Assembly: GCA_963573385.1 (NCBI GenBank)
Contig: CAUYLG010044634.1
Span: forward strand, 1 to 64,000
DNA from: Cacajao melanocephalus
Lineage: Eukaryota; Chordata; Mammalia; Primates; Pitheciidae
Length of the DNA stretch: 64,000 bases
Direction: 5' to 3'
The position numbers and the translations under genes were made by a program. Each line of letters opens with the position of its first letter. Positions within the stretch are counted from its first letter, which is position 1. Positions 44,651-63,110 of this stretch are shown here, piece after piece. The notes below the pieces were generated by a model, which saw only the letters and a program-made list of their open reading frames with translations, was not told the DNA's origin and did not search any database.

Positions 44651-44777
44651 TGTTAGAATTAACTCTCGGTAGAAGATTTCCAGGTGAGTTTTATGACCTT
44701 CAATAAGTTTCTGGATTTTTCAAATTTTATATAATAAATTGTAGGAGGAACATATATGTTCAAAAGGCTTTTTTTAG

Positions 44778-45249
<472 letters not shown>

Positions 45250-45459
45250 CTATTTTTTTTTACACTTCCTAGTTAAAAGTCTCTGGAGGTTAACGAGGCT
45301 CTGAAGAGGCTTGGCTCCCTTGCAGAATACTGGGGAGCCCTGGAGCCTCTCTGGCCCAGGAATCCCATTCATGCAGGCCTGGGCTGGTCCTGGAAATCCA
45401 GGCTAGGTTGCTCTCCTAGGACTACCGTTTAGAAATTCATTCTCAGAACTTAGAGGACC

Positions 45460-45690
45460 CTATTAATAAAGTTAACTAATAATTACTGGTCACCTACTAT
45501 ATACTGGGCCCTTCACTAGGCCCATTGTGCGTCATCTGATTTAATCCTTACAATGCCCAGAGATAGGTACCATCATTGCCCCCATTTTTACCAAGAAGAA
45601 GCTGAGGCTTAGCAAAGTTAAAGGAATTGTCCTCAAGGTCGCACAACTAGTTTGTAACAGAGATTGAAAGCCAGACAGTTTGTCTCTAAA
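45460..45690 (-). repeat. MIR element, minus
   Basis: GGTCACCTACTATATACTGGG, CATCTGATTTAATCCTTACAA and AAGGTCGCACAACTAG. Confidence 0.7.
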
Positions 45691-45696
45691 GTTGTT

Positions 45697-46088
45697 ATGG
45701 ACTAGATGTATGTGTCCCCTCTAATTCATATGCTGAAGCCTTAACCCCAGGGTGGCTGTGTCTGGAGATGGGGCCTCTTAGAAAGTTTTAAGGGTCAAAT
45801 GAGGTCATAAGGGCAGGGCCCTGATCTGCTAGGATTAGTGTCCTTGTTAGAGAAGATGCCAGAGAGTTTGCTTTCTCTCTCCAGGCACAGGAACAGAAGA
45901 AAGGCTGTGTGAGGACACAGTGAGAAGGCAGCTATTGACCAGCCGGGAGGAGAGACCTCACCACAACCTGACCCGGCTGCACCCTGATCTTGGACTTCCA
46001 GCCTTCAGAACTGTGAGAAAATAAATTTCTGTAGTTTAAACCATCCAGTATGTGGTATTTTGTTATGACAGCCTGAGCAGATTAATAG
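45697..46088 (+). mobile_element. MLT1-type LTR (MaLR)
   Basis: TGTTATGGACTAGATGTATG, GAGATGGGGCCTCTTAG, CTTGGACTTCCAGCCTTCAG, AATAAATTTCTGTAGTTTAA and GGTATTTTGTTATGACAGCC are successive landmarks of a complete MaLR LTR. Confidence 0.8.
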
Positions 46089-47271
46089 CCTTGAGGCATA
46101 CAGAAGGCGGGTGAGCTGGACCCCAGATCTGAAGCTGCTCAGTGGAGGCACTGCAGTGTGAGAGATGGCCCAGCATCCAGGCCCAACTGTGCAGAATTCC
46201 AGCTTTCCACATGGGCTTCTGTCAGTGCAGCTTGCAGGGCTTCAGCCCCGGGGTTCCCAACGTCTTGGGACCTCTAGGCCTGCACTGGATTGTTCGGATA
46301 ATATCACAGCACAGTTGTCTAACACGCTCCCTGCCCAGAGTGCTTTTTGAGAATATCTTTTTAAAATTTAAAAATTTTAGAACATTTGTGTGCACTAAAA
46401 TGTTCTATAACTTCACTCCTTTCCACTGGAGACAACTCTGAAAAAGACACAGGCCCTGCTCTTAAGAAACTCAGTCTAGGGAGCAAGAGGGATGCAAGTA
46501 ACTGCTTTAATAAGTGACTGAAGTGTAAAGGGCATACTTCTTGCCTAAAGACATAAAAGTGAACTTGACAGATACTGGTCTAAACTGGGTATCTTTCCCC
46601 GTATTACAGAGACCAGAGCTGGAATGGGTAAGACTAGCTGCATGGTGATGGTAGGAAGCCTATCGCATCAGTATCCTCTACCTACATTCCTATCTTTCTA
46701 AGTAGCCTAAGTCCCCAAGATGCTAACCCCTTCCAATCCTGCCTCGCTGTGGACTGTGGACACTCATCATGCTGCTCACCTTCCCCAGTAACCTCATTAG
46801 CACCTTATTCTTACAGCTTTCCTTGCTAGTCTCTGCTGAACTCAACAAAGGGAGGACGCTGCTGGTCTCTCTCTGTAGCACAGGCTGTCTGTGTGTGCAC
46901 ACGTGTATGAACATAGTGATGGAGTGAGTCAGAGGGTGGGTGAGTGGGGTGGATACTCTGGACCTCATAGGAATGTCCCCTAGAAGGGAAGAGATTTGAG
47001 GGCAATTGTTGTGATGCAGGCTTTCTTTTTCTACACTATGCAGGCTCTTAAACACCATAAAGGGACTCTCTTCTCTCTGCTCCAATCGAGGCAGCAAATC
47101 CAGGTAACATTCTTGCCAGAGGTTGTGGTCAGAAAGAAGTATAAGCTCTCCAGAAGGTCAGCATTAGTTTTACCAATTAATGATGCTTCAAATCACTCAG
47201 TTTATTCTAAAACACAATAATTGTGTAGACAGAGCCAATATCTGGCCCTCTGGCCCACTACATGCAATGAA
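46089..47271. other. Sequence between two MaLR LTRs
   Basis: Unrecognised. Open frames at 46142-46441 (+) and 46723-47097 (-) have no viral or host homology that could be recognised. Confidence 0.4.
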
Positions 47272-47605
47272 TGGAATGGTTGTGTCCCATTCATATGTTG
47301 AAGCCTAATCCCTAATGTGATAGTATTTGGAGGTGGGGCCTTTGGGAGGCCTTCATGAGCCCTCATGAATAAGATTAGTGTCCTTAGAAGAAGAGAAAGG
47401 AGAGAGATAGCTCTCTCTCTGACATGTGAGGGCACAGAAAGAAGGCATCCATCTGTAAGCCAGGAAGAGAGCCCTCAACAGGAACCTTCAGCTTCAACTT
47501 GATCTTGTACTTCCCAGCCTTCAAAACTCTGAGGAAAAATTTTCTGTTGTTTAAGCTACCCATTCTATGGTAGTTTTGTTAAAGCAGCTCAAACTAAGAC
47601 ATCAC
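47272..47605 (+). mobile_element. MLT1-type LTR (MaLR), second copy
   Basis: TTCATATGTTGAAGCCTAATCC, GGAGGTGGGGCCTTTGGG, GAAGAGAGCCCTCAACAGG and TTTCTGTTGTTTAAGCTACCC. Same orientation as the LTR at 45697. Confidence 0.8.
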
Positions 47606-47809
47606 ATAGACAGAAATGAGCAGCAATATAAGTAACAACTGGGCCTTAAAAGAAATGTCACCTCCTTTAAAGACTTCTGGCTATATCCCACATGGCCATA
47701 TGTTTTGCCAAAAACTCCGATCATCCAGTTATTTTATCTATGCAAACAAAATAATTCAAAAACACATGTCTGTCATCCCAGGCAGAATGGGAAAAATTCC
47801 AGACAGTTA

Positions 47810-51357
<3,548 letters not shown>

Positions 51358-51394
51358 CCTCTTGAGATAGGTTTTTGTTTTTTTGTTTTTTTTT

Positions 51395-51480
51395 TGGCGA
51401 TACTGATTTTATTTCCTTTGGATGTATATCCAGAAGTGGGATTGCTGGATCATATGGTAGTTCTATTTTTAAATATAAAA
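51395..51480 (-). mobile_element. L1 ORF2 3' fragment, minus
   Basis: GATTTTATTTCCTTTGGATG, TATCCAGAAGTGGGATTGC and GGATCATATGGTAGTTC are the reverse of a conserved L1 ORF2 C-terminal segment. Confidence 0.75.
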
Positions 51481-51869
51481 CTATTTTTTAAATAAGTTGG
51501 AATAACATAGACTTCTGGTATGAAGGATGAGGAGCTCCACTGACTTGTTCCTCAAAGTACCTGGGAAAAATTATAAAAAAACAAAAAACAAACCCCAGAC
51601 ATTTAAAGCCTGTGATGATAAGCCTAAGGGCAAACAGCAAAAGAAGAAACATCTATTCAAGACAACCTATGAAAACTCATTAAGAAAGGCAAAGGTCTGT
51701 GGTATTTTAATCAAGATCACTCCCTCCCTCCCATCTCAACTCATGAGGTGAAGACTCCACTCCAGCCTGCTGTATCCTAAAACACAGAGGTCCCTCTCCC
51801 ACCAGGTCCCAGGTGGAGGGCTGTCTTCCCAGGAGAATAGGGATGCCAGTATTTCAGTTTATTTCTATT

Positions 51870-51945
51870 TTATTTACTATTTTACAGGGTCTCACTATGT
51901 TGCCCAGGGTGGTCTTGAACTCCTGGGCAACGTAGTGCCACACAG
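51870..51945 (-). mobile_element. Alu scrap, minus
   Basis: ACAGGGTCTCACTATGTTGCC followed by GGTCTTGAACTCCTGGGCAA; only the central part of an Alu. Confidence 0.6.
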
Positions 51946-51952
51946 AGTTACA

Positions 51953-53545
<1,593 letters not shown>

Positions 53546-53546
53546 C

Positions 53547-53660
53547 TGGGTGCGGTGGCTCATGCCTGTAATCCCACTACTTTGGGAGGCTGAGGCAGGA
53601 GGACTTCTTGAGCAATTGCCCAGGAGTTTGAGAGAATAGCCTGGGCAACAACAGAACTGA
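53547..53660 (+). mobile_element. Alu left-arm fragment, plus
   Basis: GCTGGGTGCGGTGGCTCATGC to GAATAGCCTGGGCAACA, then the match ends. Confidence 0.85.
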
Positions 53661-54139
53661 TACCTCCATCACTGAGACAGATATTTTTACATCAGTCCAG
53701 AATTCCTGAGCCTGAGGAGCAAATCTCATCAAAAGAATTTCCCATAGAAATTTGTGACTAATGGAACCTATTTTTGAGGGGATGAGCAGCAAGGTAGGTG
53801 AGCCACTATGACCTTGATCCTGAGATGCCTGGGCGCAGGCAGGAAGCACTGTGCCACTAGGGATGGCAGGCCAGGGGGCACTCTCAGGAGGCTTACAGAA
53901 AGGTCTGGGGGTGAAAATGACCAACTTCCCTTCTTCTGGGGCAGTGGTGCCACTAGGCTGATTGTGTCTGAATTTCAGGGCCTGGTTTTAGAGGGAAATG
54001 AACAGGAGTGAGTGAAGATGTGAAGGACACAGAGGGGAGGTAAGGAGGAAATGGGGTGGGCTGCAGGGTGGGCACAGGTGAGGGCAGTGACCTTGGCTGT
54101 GCCGTGCTACTATGGGTACATCCTTACTGCTCCAGGCCC

Positions 54140-54290
54140 ATTTTTCCAGCTGTCAAGTGGGTGTCAACACCATCAGTACCACATCATCTCAAGAGATCAC
54201 ACAAAATTTCCTAGCAATCTTACAGCAGCCCAGTGAAGTGAAACATTATTATCCCCATGTTCTGGCTGAGAAAACTGTGGGTGGGAATTC
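54140..54290 (-). repeat. MIR fragment, minus
   Basis: AGCAATCTTACAGCAGCCCAG then ATTATTATCCCCATGTTCTGG and GAGAAAACTGTGGG. Confidence 0.6.
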
Positions 54291-54979
54291 ATGCCCAATA
54301 GACTGAAGCTTTTTGAAAGCCAAGCCTATGCCTTATTTTGTCCTCTGAGGGTTTGGCACGTAGAGGGGACTCATTCAATGCTGGCTGAAGGAAGGGGAAG
54401 TTGTAAGAACCATGGAGGTGGTGGTGAGAAAGCAGCTTGGATTTACAGTGTCAGCCACAGGAACCGACTCTGAGCTGCAAGTGATGGGGAGCAAGTCTTC
54501 TCAAAAGAGAGCTTTGAGCTGGCTGTGGGTGTTTGGTCAAGGGCTGGGGCAGAGGAGCAAAGCACGTGTTCTCTGGAATGGAGGAAAGAGGGGAGGCAGA
54601 GGTAGGCAAGTGTGGGCTGAGAATGGCAGGCAGACTGGCTACCTCGGGGCTAAGAGGGGAGGCTGGGATGAGAATGCAGCTCGGATGGACAGGGCATAAA
54701 TCAGGGGTGCAGAGTAAGAGGTCGAGGCTCTGAATGAGACACACAGCTCCCAGGATGCCCTGGCACAGCAGGAGCAGGATCCAAGTGTGGTCATGGGATG
54801 CAACTGTGAGTTGGAGACTGGCATTTCTGCTTCCCTACCCTGGCATGGGTTGACTGGAGGCAGGGAGGGCACTGACTGAGAAAAGGAAGGAGCAGAGCTG
54901 AGAAAGGGCTGAATGCTAGGAGGTTCCCTGGAGGGAAAGGAAAACAGACTGGGAAGGACACTAACAGTGGCAGCATGGG

Positions 54980-55297
54980 CCTGACACAGCGGTGGCTCTG
55001 CCTGTAATCCCAGCACTCCGGAAGGCCGAGGCAGGACTGCTTGAGACTAGAAGTTTGAGACCAGCCTGGGCAACATAGTGAGACTCTGTCTCTGCAAAAA
55101 ATCAAAAGTTAGCTGGGTGTCGTGGTGCATGCCTGTAGACCCAGCTGTTCAGGAGGCTGAGGCAGGAGGATCGCCAGAGCCTGGGAGGTCAAGGCTGCAG
55201 TGAGCTGTGATCACACCACTGCACTCCAGCCTGGGCAACAGAGAGAGACCCTGTCTCAAAATAGCAACAATAACAACAACAACAACAACAAATGAGA
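54980..55297 (+). mobile_element. Alu, full length, plus
   Basis: Flanked by an 11-bp duplication GGCAGCATGGG at 54969-54979 and 55298-55308, with an (AAC)n tail. Confidence 0.95.
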
Positions 55298-55499
55298 GGC
55301 AGCATGGGCGGACAGAGCAGAAAGCAGCTGTGGGCAGGTGTCTAGGCAGGGACTGGCTGTCCAGGGTACATCTGTGGTTTGTGGAAACACAATAATAAAA
55401 GCTGATTTCACCATCTCTTGCTAAGAATCCTTTAGATAAGTCGGAAGATGGCAACTGACCCCACCATCCAAGGCAATGAGGTGGAGGAGAGCAGAGAAC

Positions 55500-55700
55500 C
55501 AGCACTTACTGAAGATAGCATGTGTCCGGGACTGGGAGAGCTCATCACACATGGCACATCATGGAAATCACTGAACAACTAGCTTTGGAGGTCCATATGC
55601 TAACTTGCTAACTTGACTTGATAGATGAGGACGTGGACGTGATAACTAGGTCAGGTCACACAGTTCATGGAAGAGAAGAGCAGCAGGAGTAATTCAAAAC
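55500..55700 (-). repeat. MIR element, minus
   Basis: AGCACTTACTGAAGATAGC, TTGATAGATGAGGACGTGG and GGTCAGGTCACACAGTTC. Confidence 0.55.
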
Positions 55701-55734
55701 AATCAAAAGGTCTAGACCATGCTAATGGGCTAAC

Positions 55735-55863
55735 TTTTTGTTTTTTAAATAGAGACAGGGTTTCGCCATGTTGGCCAGGCTGGTCTCACACTCCTGGCCT
55801 CAAGTGATCTGCCCGCTTTGGCCTCCCAAAGTGCTGGGATTACAGGAATAAGCCACTATGCAC
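55735..55863 (-). mobile_element. Half Alu, minus
   Basis: TAGAGACAGGGTTTCGCC to AATAAGCCACTATGCACTGG. Flanked by GGGCTAAC on both sides (near 55727 and 55865), so it looks like an independent short insertion. Confidence 0.85.
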
Positions 55864-55914
55864 TGGGCTAACGTTTTTTTTTTTTTTTCTCATGTGTTGA
55901 ATGTCCAGGAAACA

Positions 55915-56105
55915 TCTCAAACAAAACATTGTTGGTTCTATCTACTAAATCAGTTTCTCCTCTGTCCTCTTTCTCCAAACCCACTGTCAAAGTCAAGCCC
56001 TTATCATTTAGTGGACTAAGACCTCACCATTACATGGACACCTCTGGTTGGTCCCTGACCTCCACACTGTTAGCAGACTGAGCTTGCTAAAATGCAAATC
56101 AGATC
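55915..56105 (+). repeat. Probable L2 fragment
   Basis: CCTGACCTCCACACTGTTAG followed by CTTGCTAAAATGCAAATCAG resembles the L2 stretch with TTAAAATGCAAATCTGATCA. Tentative. Confidence 0.45.
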
Positions 56106-56589
56106 ACAGAGGCAGGGTTACCGTACTGGGCATCAGATACTGAACCAACTGTCATGGAGCTCACAAGTTGGCAGTGGAAGGAAATGCATCAACCAACATT
56201 TCAACAGGAGACAAGGAACTGGAGGACTGCTTCTCACAAGTGCCTTGGAGGTGAGTCTGGATGGTTGCTTAGGAGTTCACCAGAGGTCGGGGGAGAAGTT
56301 GGGCAAAGACATTCCAACAGAAGCTGTGTGGTGCAAGCTAGCTTGGTGCACTCAGGATGGCTGGTATATCGGATGCATGAGGGTGGAAAGAGGACAGGGG
56401 CTGAATCCTTCAAGGCCAAGGCATGCTAAGAATATGGACAAGATGCTGAGTGCAGTGGCAAGGCTGGCTGGCATGACAAGCAAAGAAGTAGCACCAGTGG
56501 ATTTGCATTTTACATTAGAAAAGGAGAGAAGGGTATAAAGTGCAAGAAAAAACAGAAGGATATATTTATAAACTCTGATTAAGTTAGTC

Positions 56590-57380
56590 TTTTTTTTTAG
56601 CATAATCCAAAGCCAGAAACCATAAAAAATAAGATTAGACTATATAATAGTGAAAAATTGTGATACAGCAAAAGATACCACAAATTACTTTTAATAAAGA
56701 CAAATAAAAACCAGTATGATAGGTGTGTAACATATAACCAAAGATTAATATCCATAATATGTAGCAGTGCTTCTAAATCCTAAAAGACAAAAAAATGCTG
56801 CAGTTAAAAAAAGATAAGAATAGGCAACCCACAAGGGGAGGAGGGATATAAATAGCTAATAGGCAAATGAAAAGATGTTCACCTTTATTAATAATAAATG
56901 CAAATGAAAACAATGAGATTACATTTTTCACCTTTCATAATAGTATACAGAACAATGCCCAAAGCAAATGTAAAAGGCACGCATTCTTATATCATACGCT
57001 GTTAACAGAGTTCAAATTAGTACATTCTCACCAGTAGGAAATCTGAACATCTGTATGAAAACTTAAAATGTGCATTTCATGTCTAAGAATTCCTTCTAAG
57101 GAAATAATTGAACAGTTATACAAAGATGTATTATGAGGGTATTTGGTAACACTGTTGTTTATAATAACAGATATTTTGAGATCCAGCTTAAAGTCTGACA
57201 ATAGGAGGACTGTTTGAATAAATAATGGTATATTCACACAATGGAGGGCTATGCAGCCATAGAAAAGGATTCTGTAGATCTCTAAGTATTGACATGGGAG
57301 GTTATCTACCATATAGTGCTAAGTCAAGAAAGTAGTTTACAGGACAGAACCAGAACCAATGGTATATGTATCTATTTGCG
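56590..57380 (+). mobile_element. Ancient L1 3' end
   Basis: AGATTAATATCCATAATATG, AATGCAAATGAAAACAATGAG, GGAAATAATTGAACAG, AATGGAGGGCTATGCAGCC and CAAGAAAGTAGTTTACAGG follow the L1M order. Confidence 0.75.
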
Positions 57381-57396
57381 TATTTATATAAGTGAT

Positions 57397-57435
57397 GTTT
57401 CACATATATATAATATATATATATATATATGAAAC
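57397..57435. repeat. Small AT hairpin
   Basis: GTTTCA...TGAAAC ends with alternating AT between; a 16-bp stem with one mismatch. It lies 16 bases left of the large palindrome. Confidence 0.85.
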
Positions 57436-57450
57436 AGCATTTCTGTACTA

Positions 57451-57804
57451 TAATTATATAGTACCAAGTGATTGAGTCCCACTATAATTCTCTTTCTCTG
57501 GGAAAACCGCAGTTAATAGTTTGGTGAATAGCCTTCCCAGTATTTTATGTAAAAAGTTCATTTATGTATGGGAGATTTCATATATATATATATATGCAAC
57601 AGCACTTCATATATAAAAAATTATTCATATATAGGAAACAATACTTCATATATGCATAATTATTCATATATATATGAAATATCCCATACATAAATGAACT
57701 TTTTGTCTAAAATACTGGGAAGGCTATTCACCAAACTATTAACTGTGGTTTTCCCAGAGAAAGAGAATTACAGTGGGATTCAATCACTTGGTACTATATA
57801 ATTA
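57451..57804. repeat. 354-bp AT-rich palindrome (139-bp arms, 76-bp spacer)
   Basis: Left arm 57451-57589, right arm 57666-57804, aligned without any gap (position i pairs with 115255-i). About 7 mismatches in 139. The arms contain non-simple sequence (TTTCTCTGGGAAAACC, GGTGAATAGCCTTCCCAG) as well as AT runs. The spacer has repeated TTCATATATA units. No target-site duplication was seen. Confidence 0.93.
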
Positions 57805-57970
57805 AAAAAATATTGTTATAATAAAATGGCTGTGGAATCAATAACAGCCCTGGTGAATGGGGCAGTTATACCAGACTACACTCTGAGGATGTTTGTGCTG
57901 AGGCAAGCAAAGCCACTAGCAAGCTAACATCTCTTGTATATTTCTTTAACAACCATTAATCTGGACATCT

Positions 57971-58294
57971 TGGCGATGCATGGTGGCTCATGCCTGTAAT
58001 CGCAGCAATTTGGGAGGCCAAGGTGGACAGATCACCTGAGGTCAGGAGTTCAAGACCAGTCTGGCCAACATGGCAAAACCCTGTCTCTACTGAAAATACA
58101 AAAATTAGTTGGGCATAGTAGCAGGTGCCTGTAATCCCAGCGACTTGGGAGGCTGAGGCAGGAGAATCGCTTGAACTCAGGAGATGGAGGTTGCAGCGAG
58201 CCAAGATCATGCATGCCATTGCACTCCAGCCTGGGTGACAAGAGCAAAACTCTGTCTCATAAAAACAAAAATAAACCCCAAAAACCCAAAACTA
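57971..58294 (+). mobile_element. Alu, full length, plus
   Basis: Flanked by ATTAATCT(G/A)GA(C/T)ATCT at about 57955-57970 and 58294-58309, with an A/C-rich tail. Confidence 0.94.
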
Positions 58295-58309
58295 TTAATC
58301 TAGATATCT

Positions 58310-59720
58310 AACAGCCAATTGGATCTCTCTACTTTGATATCTTGATGGCCCTTCAAAGCCATATCATCTAAAACCAAGCTTACCATGTTCTGTCTCCACC
58401 TGGTTCCTCCTCCAGCGGCCCCCATCTCAGTGAGAGGCACCCCCACTCCACTGTGCCCTGGGACCCACCCAGTGAGGGCATCATCTTCACTGAAGAGTGG
58501 AAGTGATGAGGCCACCTCCAGAAGGGGTAGTCAATGGCCTTCCTCTATTCTGTTCAAGAGAGCCCTGGACAAGGCAGCATCTTCTCAAATGGCTGCAAAA
58601 TGGGAGCAGAGTACCCTCTGTAACCTGGCCTACTTGGCTGCTACCTTCCTTTAATGAGTGAATGGCAACATGAAGCAAATGATTATCTGGGGTTCAAAAG
58701 GCTATTCCTGACAGTTGAGATAAATTCATTCACTTAAAGAAAAAGAGGAAATGAGCCTTTCCTTTGAGATCGATGCTAGGCTGTGGAGCACCTGCTGTGT
58801 ACCTACCGATAAAAGAGATGAATACGTTTACATCTCTTGAAAGCAAGTAAATGGGAGTAATAGAATTCTGGTTGCCTGCCCATCTAATTCATCAGGAATG
58901 CCAGCATTTCCTCTTTTTCATGTTTACCTGCTCCTGCTAGGAAAGGTGGAATTGGAACTGATGACAGACACCCAACTTATTTTTATAAGGACTTACAATG
59001 TATCCCCCTTCTATTCCCTGAAAGGGCTCGCCAGATTTCCTTGATTCTTAGTCCCTGGTAGGGCTTCCTTCCCACCTCCAGCCACCACCAGCCCAGGCCA
59101 AGGACCAAACCCGGAAGGCACGTTTAGAGTCTAACATGCTGAGCCTCCAGGTTGGAACACCCGACACTGAACAAGCCCTGACTCTGGGTTCCTCTGTTGC
59201 TGAGGGCAGGCCCAGGACTCTACCCCAGATACTGACTCCCTGTCCCCAAGCCTGTCTGCAAAGGGCCTCATATCTCCTTCCCAGTAGGCTGGCATACCCT
59301 TTTTTGTGGTTGCTCATCACCTTCTTCATGGAATCTAGGCCTGCCCACCTGTGGTCCCCCACCTGTTGGCACACTCTCCTGACACCAGCTGCTTGCCTCC
59401 CCAAACTACCTGTGCCTGCACTCCCACCACTGTGCTTTCCTTCCTGTTTTCACCCCAAATGCCCACCTAGGTTACCCACTGGCTGCTGTCAGGTGTATTT
59501 TGCTCACTGGAATGCAGGTCCTCCAGTGTCTGATGAGCTGTCCCCTCACCACCCTCAACCCACTCCAGTCCTAGCTCCTTCCCAATCTACCTTATTCTGT
59601 TGCAGTTAATCAAGTGATCCATTGCTTTTCTGAGGAATGGAGGAATGAAGCAGCTTATAATATTAAAACATATTTATCTCATTTATAATGAGATGAGAAA
59701 ACAGGATGAATTTAACGAAC
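58310..59720. other. Intron 1 unique sequence
   Basis: No recognised repeat or gene. A 157-codon plus-strand frame at 59136-59609 is Pro/Leu-rich without homology. Confidence 0.45.
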
Positions 59721-60799
59721 TATGTGTAAAACTTGTACAATGAAAACTATACAATATTGTTGAGAGAAATTAGAGAAGAACTAAATAAATGAAATATATC
59801 ATGTTTTAGACTGCAAGAATAGATATTGTTAAGATGTCCATTCTTCTCAATCTGACCTGTAGATTCAACATACCCTCAATTAAAATCCTAATAGGTCTTT
59901 TTGTAGCTATTGATAAGCTGATATTAAATTTATATAAGATAGGTAGGACCTAGAATAGGCAAACCAATTTTGAAAAAGAACAATGTTGGAATCAAGCCCA
60001 GAGATCAGCAGCCACACCTCTCACCACCTTCCAGAATTCAGGTCTCCCTGCAAAGGTTGGGCCTCCTGGGACACCTGAAAAATGCCACATGAAGTCAGAC
60101 ACCTTCTGCTTTTTAAAAACCTTGTATCAAGACATATTGTAAAGCTACAGTAATCAAGACAGTGTGGTACTGGTGTAAGAACAAATATATGGATGATACA
60201 GAATAGAGATTCTAGAAATAGACCTACATATATATGATCACTTGATTTTTGATAAAGGTACCAAGGTAATTTAATGGGGGAAAGAGTTGTCTTTCAACAA
60301 ATGATGCTAGAACAAATGGATATCTATGTGGGAAAAAAGTGAACTCAACATGGATCATACACCTAATCACACATGCTAATCTATGAACCCCCAGGAAAAA
60401 ATATAGGAGAAAGTTTTTAGGATCTTGGGTTAGGACATAAAAAAGCATGAACCTAAAAGATAAATTTGATAAATGAAATTTTATCAAAATTTAAAACTTG
60501 TATTCTTCATAAGATCCTGTTAAGAAAATGAAAAAGCAAGTCATAGACTGGGATAAAACATTTGCAAAACCAACATCTGATAAAAGACTTATATCCAGAA
60601 TATAAAGAGACTTCTTACAACTCAATAAGACAATGCAATTAAAAAAATGAGCAAAAGATTTGAAGAGAAACTATTTGTATCCGCAAAAAAGATACAAATA
60701 GTAAATAAGCAATTAAAAAATGCTCAACATAATTGGTTATCAGGGAAATGCAAATTAAAACCACAATGAAATACCACTCTATGCCCAGTAGAATGGTGT

Positions 60800-60985
60800 A
60801 ATGGTTAATTTTATGTGTCAATTTGATTGGGCTAAGGGATGCCCAGATAGCTGGTAAGACATTTTTTCTGAGTGTGTCTGTGAGGGTGTTTCTGGAAGAG
60901 ATTAGAATTTCAGTCAGTAGACTGAGTAAAGAAGATCCACCCCTCACCAGTGTGGGTGGACATCATCTAATCCATTTATAGATGG
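60800..60985 (+). repeat. Old interspersed repeat, class not named
   Basis: TTAATTTTATGTGTCAATTTG, GAGGGTGTTTCTGGAAGAG and TGTGGGTGGACATCATCTAATCC are a familiar high-copy primate repeat. The family name is not certain from memory. Confidence 0.5.
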
Positions 60986-61104
60986 AACAGAACATTTGTC
61001 ATGAGATACTATTTTTCTTTTGAATTGTTCAACCATTTAAACATGTGAAAACGATGCATAGCTTAGGGGCCATAAAAAACAGGTAACAAGGCTGGATTTG
61101 CATA

Positions 61105-61320
61105 CCCCATTTGTATCTAGATTGGGATTCCTCAATCTTGGCACTATTGGAAGTTTTTGGGCAGTTAATATTTTGTCCTGGGAGCTATCTAGCGCACTGC
61201 AGATGTTTAACAGCATTCCTGGCCTCTCCCTACTAGATTCCAGGAGCATCTGCCCAGCTGTGACAACCAAAACTGTCTCCAGACATTGCTGTATGTCCTC
61301 TGAGGCATTGATCTATAGGG
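61105..61320 (-). mobile_element. MER20 element (hAT-Charlie), minus
   Basis: GGATTCCTCAATCTTGGCAC, GATGTTTAACAGCATTCCTGG and TGTGACAACCAAAACTGTC then CCAGACATTGC are MER20 landmarks in reverse. Confidence 0.75.
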
Positions 61321-62449
61321 ACAGCAGGTCACTGATTGCCAGGGGGGTGGCGGGGGAGAGTGAGGGGAGGTGGTAGTGGAGAAGAAGGGGGATTGACTAG
61401 AAAAAGGCACTTTTTGGGATAATAGAAATATTCCATATCTTGATTGTGATAGTGATTACACAGGCATATAAAAATGTCAAAACTATGAAATAGACACCAA
61501 AAATTGTTGTGTTTATTGTATATAAATTATACCCCAACAATGTTGATTTAGAAACAACAAAACTGCATTTAAAAGGGGACTTCTGAAGAGAAGTAAAAAA
61601 AAAAAAACCAAACATATAATTTAATAGGAATTACGTTTAGTACTAAACTTCCTAGCAGCTCAAACAAAAGGGGAAATGGTATGGGAAAGGGAAACCCTTA
61701 CTGTTGGATTAAAAGAAAGCTCTGATTCACCCACCACGAAACATTAAAAAGAGGTTTCAGTCTAAATATTTTAGAGAAAGTCTGTTCTACATGTAAATAA
61801 AAATTCTAGAAGGAATTTATGGAATTACCATTTAAGGAAAATAAATATAAATTTGAGTGCAGTTTTGCAGAAGGTGCAGAGATATTTTTCCAATGGCCAT
61901 TTTTAATGTAGAGCAAACATCAATAAAAGCTGAGAAAACATCATTAAGTTTTTTACTTAGATGACACTTCTGTGGAGTATTCTGTGGAATGACAGAGTCC
62001 AATTATAAATTTACATCTGGTGCTCTAACCTTCACAACAAAGAGAATACAAATGATGTCTTGTGGATCCTTTAGCTGGCAGTGGTAAGGCAGGTGCCTAA
62101 CTACTGCTCCTCAACCCCAGCCACCATCTAGCCAGACTCATGCTCCCTGCTCTCCTCTCTCCTCAGCCCAGTGCTCCAAAGTTGAGAACACGTGTACAAG
62201 GAGGTACACGTGCCTGGACTTAAATGACACGGAATTATGAGTAAGGAGGCAGTTCCCTTTCCAGTTCTCTTTCTTCATGTCTGATTACATCAAGGAAAAT
62301 ATCTCAGCTGGTGGGTGTGTATCTTCTGATACTTCATACTTACTAATCTCTCTTTTTAGCAAAGGGAAGAATAAGGTCTAGTTTGTAATTGGAATTTGAT
62401 AATACTGTTGGCTTTCATTGTATTCATTTTTCTAGTTATCTATTTATGA

Positions 62450-63030
<581 letters not shown>

Positions 63031-63110
63031 GTAAACAATCATATAGATGGCAGTCTATCATAAAAATGATGGGAAGGGGTAGGCAAGCAACTCAAGTCAG
63101 GAGAAAATGT

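Larger units (their letters stand above)
59730..61600 (+). mobile_element. Old L1 3' half, broken by other sequences
   Basis: ORF2 C-terminal landmarks (TAATCAAGACAGTGTGGTAC, CACTTGATTTTTGATAAAGG, GGGAAATGCAAATTAAAACC) reach 60800. The 3' UTR resumes at about 61310-61600 (GATTGCCAGGGG, TCTTGATTGTGATAGTG, ATTATACCCCAACAA). Foreign segments interrupt at about 60000-60115 and 60800-61310. Confidence 0.75.
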
